From Clostridiales bacterium (GTDB taxonomy: Bacteria > Bacillota > Clostridia > Lachnospirales > Lachnospiraceae): a DNA stretch of 8,313 nucleotides. The stretch lies in contig JAJBVF010000575.1 in the NCBI GenBank assembly GCA_020859965.1, positions 1 through 8,313 on the forward strand, given 5' to 3'. Under the pieces are notes generated by a model. That model saw nothing but the letters and a program-made list of their open reading frames with translations, was not told the origin of the DNA and did not search any database. This document shows, piece after piece, positions 5,364 through 8,313 of the stretch. The position numbers and the translations under genes are program-made. Within the stretch, counting starts at the first letter, position 1, and the number at the start of each line of letters is the position of its first letter.

Positions 5364-7508
5364 TCAGATCCGCATCGTCAGACTGATCCGTTTTTTCTGC
5401 AAATCCACACTCAGCACCTTGACTTCCACGATATCGCCCACGCTCACGACTTCAAGCGGATGCTTTACAAACTTTTTGTTTGTGAGCTGGGAAATGTGTA
5501 CTAGGCCGTCCTGATGGACGCCGATATCGACAAATGCGCCGAAGTCGATCACATTGCGGACGGTGCCTTTTAAGATCATGCCTTCCTTCAGGTCCTTCAT
5601 CTCCAGCACGTCCGTGCGAAGGATTGGTTTGGGCATCTCATCACGCGGGTCGCGACCCGGGCGGACAAGCTCGTTTGCGATGTCCCGCAGGGTCGGTTCG
5701 CCGATGCCGATCTGCTCTGCGGTCCGTTTGTAATCACGGATCCGTACCAGTTTTGCACTCTGCGCAAAGAAGCTCTCTTTGGTATAGCCGAGCTGTGCAA
5801 GCAGCTTTTCTGCAGCCTCGTAGCTCTCCGGATGGATGCTGGTCGCATCCAGCGGCTCTTTTCCTCCGGTAATGCGCATGAAGCCGGCGCACTGTTCGAA
5901 AGCCTTCGGGCCAAGCTTTGGTACTTTCAGAAGCTCTTTCCGGCTTTGAAATCTTCCGTTTGCCTCGCGATAGGCCACGATATTTTTCGCAATGGTCTTT
6001 GTGATCCCGGAAATATGCTCCATCAGCGGTGCGGAAGCCGTATTCAGATCAACTCCGACACGGTTCACGCTGTCCTCTACGACTCCGTCCAGCGCCTCTC
6101 CCAGCTTTTTCTGGTTCATGTCATGCTGGTACTGGCCGACGCCGATGGACTTCGGATCGATTTTGACCAGCTCAGCAAGCGGATCCTGCACACGCCGCGC
6201 GATGGAAGCCGCGCTTCGCTGTCCGACATCGAAATTCGGGAATTCCTCGGTCGCCAGCTTGCTCGCCGAATAGACAGAAGCCCCAGCCTCATTGGTGATC
6301 ACATAGGAGACCTTCTGCGGAATTTCTTTTAAGATCTCAACAATGATCTGCTCCGACTCTCTCGAAGCGGTCCCGTTTCCCACAGAGATCAGCGTCACTC
6401 CATATTTCTGAATCAGCTTTTTAACGGTATCCTTCGCCGCGCGGATTTTGGTCTCATTGGTCGGCGCGGTCGGAAAAACAACCGCTGTATCCAGCACTTT
6501 GCCTGTCGCGTCCACGACCGCCAGCTTGCAGCCGGTACGGAAAGCGGGATCCCACCCCAGCACGACCTGACCAGAGATCGGCGGCTGCATCAGAAGCTGC
6601 TCCAGATTTTTGCCAAATACGGAAATCGCGCCGTCCTCAGCTTTTTCTGTCAGATCGCTGCGAATCTCACGCTCGATCGCAGGTCCGATCAGACGATGGT
6701 AGGCGTCCTCTACCGTCTCCCGCAATACCGGGGTCGTGTAGGGATTGTCATGAGTGATTACCTGCCGCTCCAGATACTGAAGAATCTTTTCCTCCGGAGC
6801 CTCGATTTTGACAGTCAGGAATTTTTCCTTCTCGCCGCGGTTCAAAGCAAGGATCCGATGCCCTGCAGTCTTTGATAACAGTTCTGTATAATGATAATAA
6901 GTCTCGTAAACGGACTGTGCCTTTTCATCCTTCGCCTCGCTCGTAAGAAGTCCCTCGCGCATCGTCATCTCACGGATGCGGATGCGATAACCGGCTTCAT
7001 CCGAGATTGCCTCCGCCAGAATATCACAGGCTCCCGCGATTGCTTCCTCCGCCGTATGTACTTCCTTTTCTTCAGAAAGAAAGGCTTCCGCCTCCTTCTC
7101 AAGCGGCTGTTTCGTCATCTGCAGTAAAATCAGGTTCGCGAGCGGCTCCAGTCCCTTTTCCTTCGCGATCGTCGCGCGGGTGCGGCGCTTCGGGCGGTAA
7201 GGGCGATACAGGTCTTCCACGACTACAAGTGTCTGCGCTTCTTCAATCTGTCTGCGCAGCTCGGGAGTCAGCTTTCCCTGCTCTTCAATCGTGGCCAGCA
7301 CCTGGGCCTTTTTCTCCTCAAGGTTCCGCAGGTAATTCAGTCTTTCAAACAATTTCCGCAGCACCTCGTCATTCAGCGAGCCGGTCGCCTCCTTGCGGTA
7401 CCGCGCAATAAAAGGAATCGTATTTCCCTCGTCAATCAGTTTCACTGCAGCTTCCGCCTGAGCTGGACGGATCTCCAGCTCCTGCGCAAGTGTTTTTATA
7501 ATATCCAT
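5364..7508 (-). CDS. tex: Tex family RNA-binding transcription accessory protein
   Basis: 714-residue cytoplasmic protein with the complete Tex layout. The N-terminal helical/HTH region (about 1-200) holds IPFIARYRKEATGSLND and LYRPYRPKRRTRATIA. A YqgF/RNase H-like domain (about 315-440) shows LGWDPAFRTGCKLAVVD, GNGTASRE and NEAGASVYSAS. VGQYQHDMNQ (457-466) precedes helix-hairpin-helix segments (about 485-548) with GVDLNTASAPLM and LLKVPKLGPKAFEQCAGF. A C-terminal S1 domain (about 640-711) has GTVRNVIDFGAFVDIGVHQDGLVHIS. Tex binds nucleic acids and influences transcription and stress tolerance; its precise biochemical job in Clostridia is not settled. It ends right after the S1 domain, without the long tail of some homologues. 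ATG at 7508-7506 has GGAGG five bases upstream. It is first in the presumed tex-AAA-acyP-sce7726 run, served by the promoter at 7567-7595. Confidence 0.96.
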   Translation of the reverse strand: MDIIKTLAQELEIRPAQAEAAVKLIDEGNTIPFIARYRKEATGSLNDEVLRKLFERLNYLRNLEEKKAQVLATIEEQGKLTPELRRQIEEAQTLVVVEDLYRPYRPKRRTRATIAKEKGLEPLANLILLQMTKQPLEKEAEAFLSEEKEVHTAEEAIAGACDILAEAISDEAGYRIRIREMTMREGLLTSEAKDEKAQSVYETYYHYTELLSKTAGHRILALNRGEKEKFLTVKIEAPEEKILQYLERQVITHDNPYTTPVLRETVEDAYHRLIGPAIEREIRSDLTEKAEDGAISVFGKNLEQLLMQPPISGQVVLGWDPAFRTGCKLAVVDATGKVLDTAVVFPTAPTNETKIRAAKDTVKKLIQKYGVTLISVGNGTASRESEQIIVEILKEIPQKVSYVITNEAGASVYSASKLATEEFPNFDVGQRSAASIARRVQDPLAELVKIDPKSIGVGQYQHDMNQKKLGEALDGVVEDSVNRVGVDLNTASAPLMEHISGITKTIAKNIVAYREANGRFQSRKELLKVPKLGPKAFEQCAGFMRITGGKEPLDATSIHPESYEAAEKLLAQLGYTKESFFAQSAKLVRIRDYKRTAEQIGIGEPTLRDIANELVRPGRDPRDEMPKPILRTDVLEMKDLKEGMILKGTVRNVIDFGAFVDIGVHQDGLVHISQLTNKKFVKHPLEVVSVGDIVEVKVLSVDLQKKRISLTMRI

Positions 7509-7513
7509 AAAGC

Positions 7514-7568
7514 CTCCATGTATTTTTTAATAACTAAATGAAAAGACAGGCTGTGCAGCTACATGGAG
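7514..7568. repeat. Spaced inverted repeat spanning the tex leader
   Basis: CTCCATGT (7514-7521) and ACATGGAG (7561-7568) are perfect 8-base inverted repeats 39 bases apart. On the minus strand one arm contains the tex ribosome binding site and the other overlaps the last bases of the -10 box. If transcription starts at about 7560 the distal arm is not in the mRNA, which favours a DNA-level element or chance over an RNA switch. Confidence 0.35.
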
Positions 7569-7595
7569 TATAGCATTTTTCAACATAGAGCACAA
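7567..7595 (-). promoter_or_regulatory. Sigma-A promoter of tex
   Basis: Minus strand TTGTGC (7595-7590), a 17-base spacer and TATACT (7572-7567). The start is predicted near 7560, giving a leader of about 52 bases before the tex ATG. It is probably the main promoter for the four-gene minus-strand run. Confidence 0.7.
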
Positions 7596-7671
7596 GGGTT
7601 AAGGTATGCGTCATTTTTTCAGGTTATGATTTTTTTATATTTATTTTGCAATCTTTTGTAATGCATATCGC

Positions 7672-7700
7672 TTGTTTTCTTTTATTGATTATGTTAATAT
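7672..7700 (+). promoter_or_regulatory. Sigma-A promoter of the plus-strand membrane protein gene
   Basis: TTGTTT (7672-7677), a 17-base spacer and TAATAT (7695-7700), diverging from the tex promoter with about 76 bases between the two -35 boxes. A start near 7707 gives a leader of about 105 bases that contains a stem-loop. The stretch between the two promoters (7596-7671) is AT-rich and holds nothing else recognised. Confidence 0.6.
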
Positions 7701-7740
7701 GTGTCAAAACATGAAAATGAAAAGGGAAAAGATTCACTGT

Positions 7741-7780
7741 ATCAGGCAGACATGGTCTGCTGCTAATACTTTGCCCTGAC
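7741..7780 (+). promoter_or_regulatory. Stem-loop in the leader of the plus-strand gene
   Basis: GCAGAC (7746-7751) and GTCTGC (7755-7760) make a perfect 6-bp hairpin with a three-base loop. TCAGG (7742-7746) and CCTGA (7775-7779) offer an overlapping, alternative outer pairing. It lies about 50 bases before the ATG and is not followed by a U run. No known riboswitch class was recognised. Confidence 0.35.
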
Positions 7781-7811
7781 ATTTTAAGATAAGAAAGAGT
7801 GGAGTGACTTC

Positions 7812-8313
7812 ATGAACTATTATGACGACGAATATAACTGGGAGCGGCGCCCCGTACGCGGCAGAAACACGATGGCATCCGCGGCGATGGTGCTCGGAAT
7901 CCTGGCAATCGCTCTGTGTTCCGCATTTTATATAGCATTTCCCTGCGGTGCGCTGGCTGTGATCTGTGCAATCCTGTCCCGTGACAATCATCCCATGACA
8001 GGCAAAAGCAAGGCGGGGATGGTCTGCGGGATTGTCGGCATGGTTATTTCAGCGGTTCTTACCGTATCTGCGTTCCGCTATGTCCTTACGACAGAGGAAG
8101 GCCGCTCTTATCTGGAATACTATTACCGGATGTATACAGGCGATTATGACTTTGATGTAGACGAAGCGCTGGAAGGACTTTTCCCGTTTCTTTCCGATTC
8201 GGGCGAAAACGGAGAGTCCGGCAGTGAAGATGCCGGATCAGACAACGGACAGGACAGCCGCGAGGATTCCGGATCAGAAAACGACCACAGCGGCGTGATC
8301 GGTGATGATAGTC
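7812..8313 (+). CDS. DUF4190-like two-helix membrane protein with acidic tail (3' end cut by window)
   Basis: An open frame starts at ATG 7812, with GGAG eight bases upstream, and continues without a stop to the window end (167 codons seen). Residues 1-20 are polar (MNYYDDEYNWERRPVRGRN). Hydrophobic stretches at about 22-56 (ASAAMVLGILAIALCS onward, containing a Pro-Cys-Gly break) and 69-90 (GMVCGIVGMVISAVLTVSAF) predict two membrane helices, possibly a hairpin. Between them is a short polar Gly/Lys loop (DNHPMTGKSKA). This pattern resembles DUF4190 (PF13828) proteins, common in Firmicutes and of unknown function. After a Tyr-rich segment (YLEYYYRMYTGDYDFD) the tail becomes low-complexity Ser/Gly/Asp/Glu/Asn. 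It is probably a membrane protein with an exposed acidic region. Family assignment is by pattern only, and nothing is known of the missing C-terminus. Confidence 0.75.
   Translation, partial: MNYYDDEYNWERRPVRGRNTMASAAMVLGILAIALCSAFYIAFPCGALAVICAILSRDNHPMTGKSKAGMVCGIVGMVISAVLTVSAFRYVLTTEEGRSYLEYYYRMYTGDYDFDVDEALEGLFPFLSDSGENGESGSEDAGSDNGQDSREDSGSENDHSGVIGDDS
8229..8284 (+). repeat. Imperfect 36-base-period coding repeat
   Basis: GATGCCGGATCAGACAAC (from 8229) recurs as GATTCCGGATCAGAAAAC (from 8265), encoding DAGSDN and DSGSEN in the acidic tail of the membrane protein. Only two copies are visible before the window ends. Such short repeats may expand or contract, but that cannot be judged here. 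Confidence 0.5.

Noticed and set aside
5534..7411. Several plus-strand ORFs opposite tex
   Set aside because: Tex is intact and well conserved in the other frame. The Ser/Arg/Pro-rich translations are typical antisense shadows.
7734..7991. 85-codon minus-strand ORF in the tex upstream region
   Set aside because: It overlaps the promoter-proximal leader and start of the plus-strand membrane protein gene, and has no recognisable pattern.
1..8313. CRISPR array, insertion sequence or phage att site
   Set aside because: No regularly spaced repeats, transposase-like reading frame, flanking target duplications or integrase gene were seen.

Overview
The window reads as a piece of a Clostridia chromosome, most likely a gut-type Lachnospiraceae. 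The basis is the protein set: a ProX/YbaK-type editing protein, a eukaryote-like NADP isocitrate dehydrogenase, Tex, acylphosphatase, an sce7726-family protein and an 'AAA-ATPase-like plus PD-(D/E)XK' protein. TTGxxx-17-TATAAT-type promoters and AGGAGG-like ribosome binding sites fit the same group. No database search was possible, so the taxon is inferred.

All complete genes lie on the minus strand, so transcription runs right to left; only the gene cut by the right edge is on plus. From left to right: an AT-rich edge with a promoter firing out of the window (1-86); a ProX-like Ala-tRNA(Pro) deacylase (87-620); a non-coding block (621-1183) holding a 6S RNA gene with its own promoter and a downstream terminator; icd (1184-2389) with a near-consensus promoter; then a tight same-strand run of tex (5364-7508), a low-GC AAA/PD-(D/E)XK ATPase (3744-5333), acylphosphatase (3438-3710) and an sce7726-family nuclease-fold protein (2585-3424). 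Gaps in this run are about 30, 33 and 13 bases, so it is probably one operon driven from in front of tex. A 303-base intergenic region (7509-7811) carries promoters for tex and for the plus-strand gene, a two-helix DUF4190-like membrane protein with an acidic tail that is truncated by the window end.

Most of the window is housekeeping: tRNA proofreading, global transcription control by 6S RNA, central carbon metabolism and the nucleic-acid-binding factor Tex. The accessory-looking part is 2585-5333, where two unrelated PD-(D/E)XK proteins flank an acylphosphatase directly downstream of tex. One of them is markedly poorer in GC than its neighbours. No CRISPR array, tRNA, rRNA, insertion sequence or att site was seen. 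The main item without an open reading frame is the 6S RNA and its unusually long flanks.
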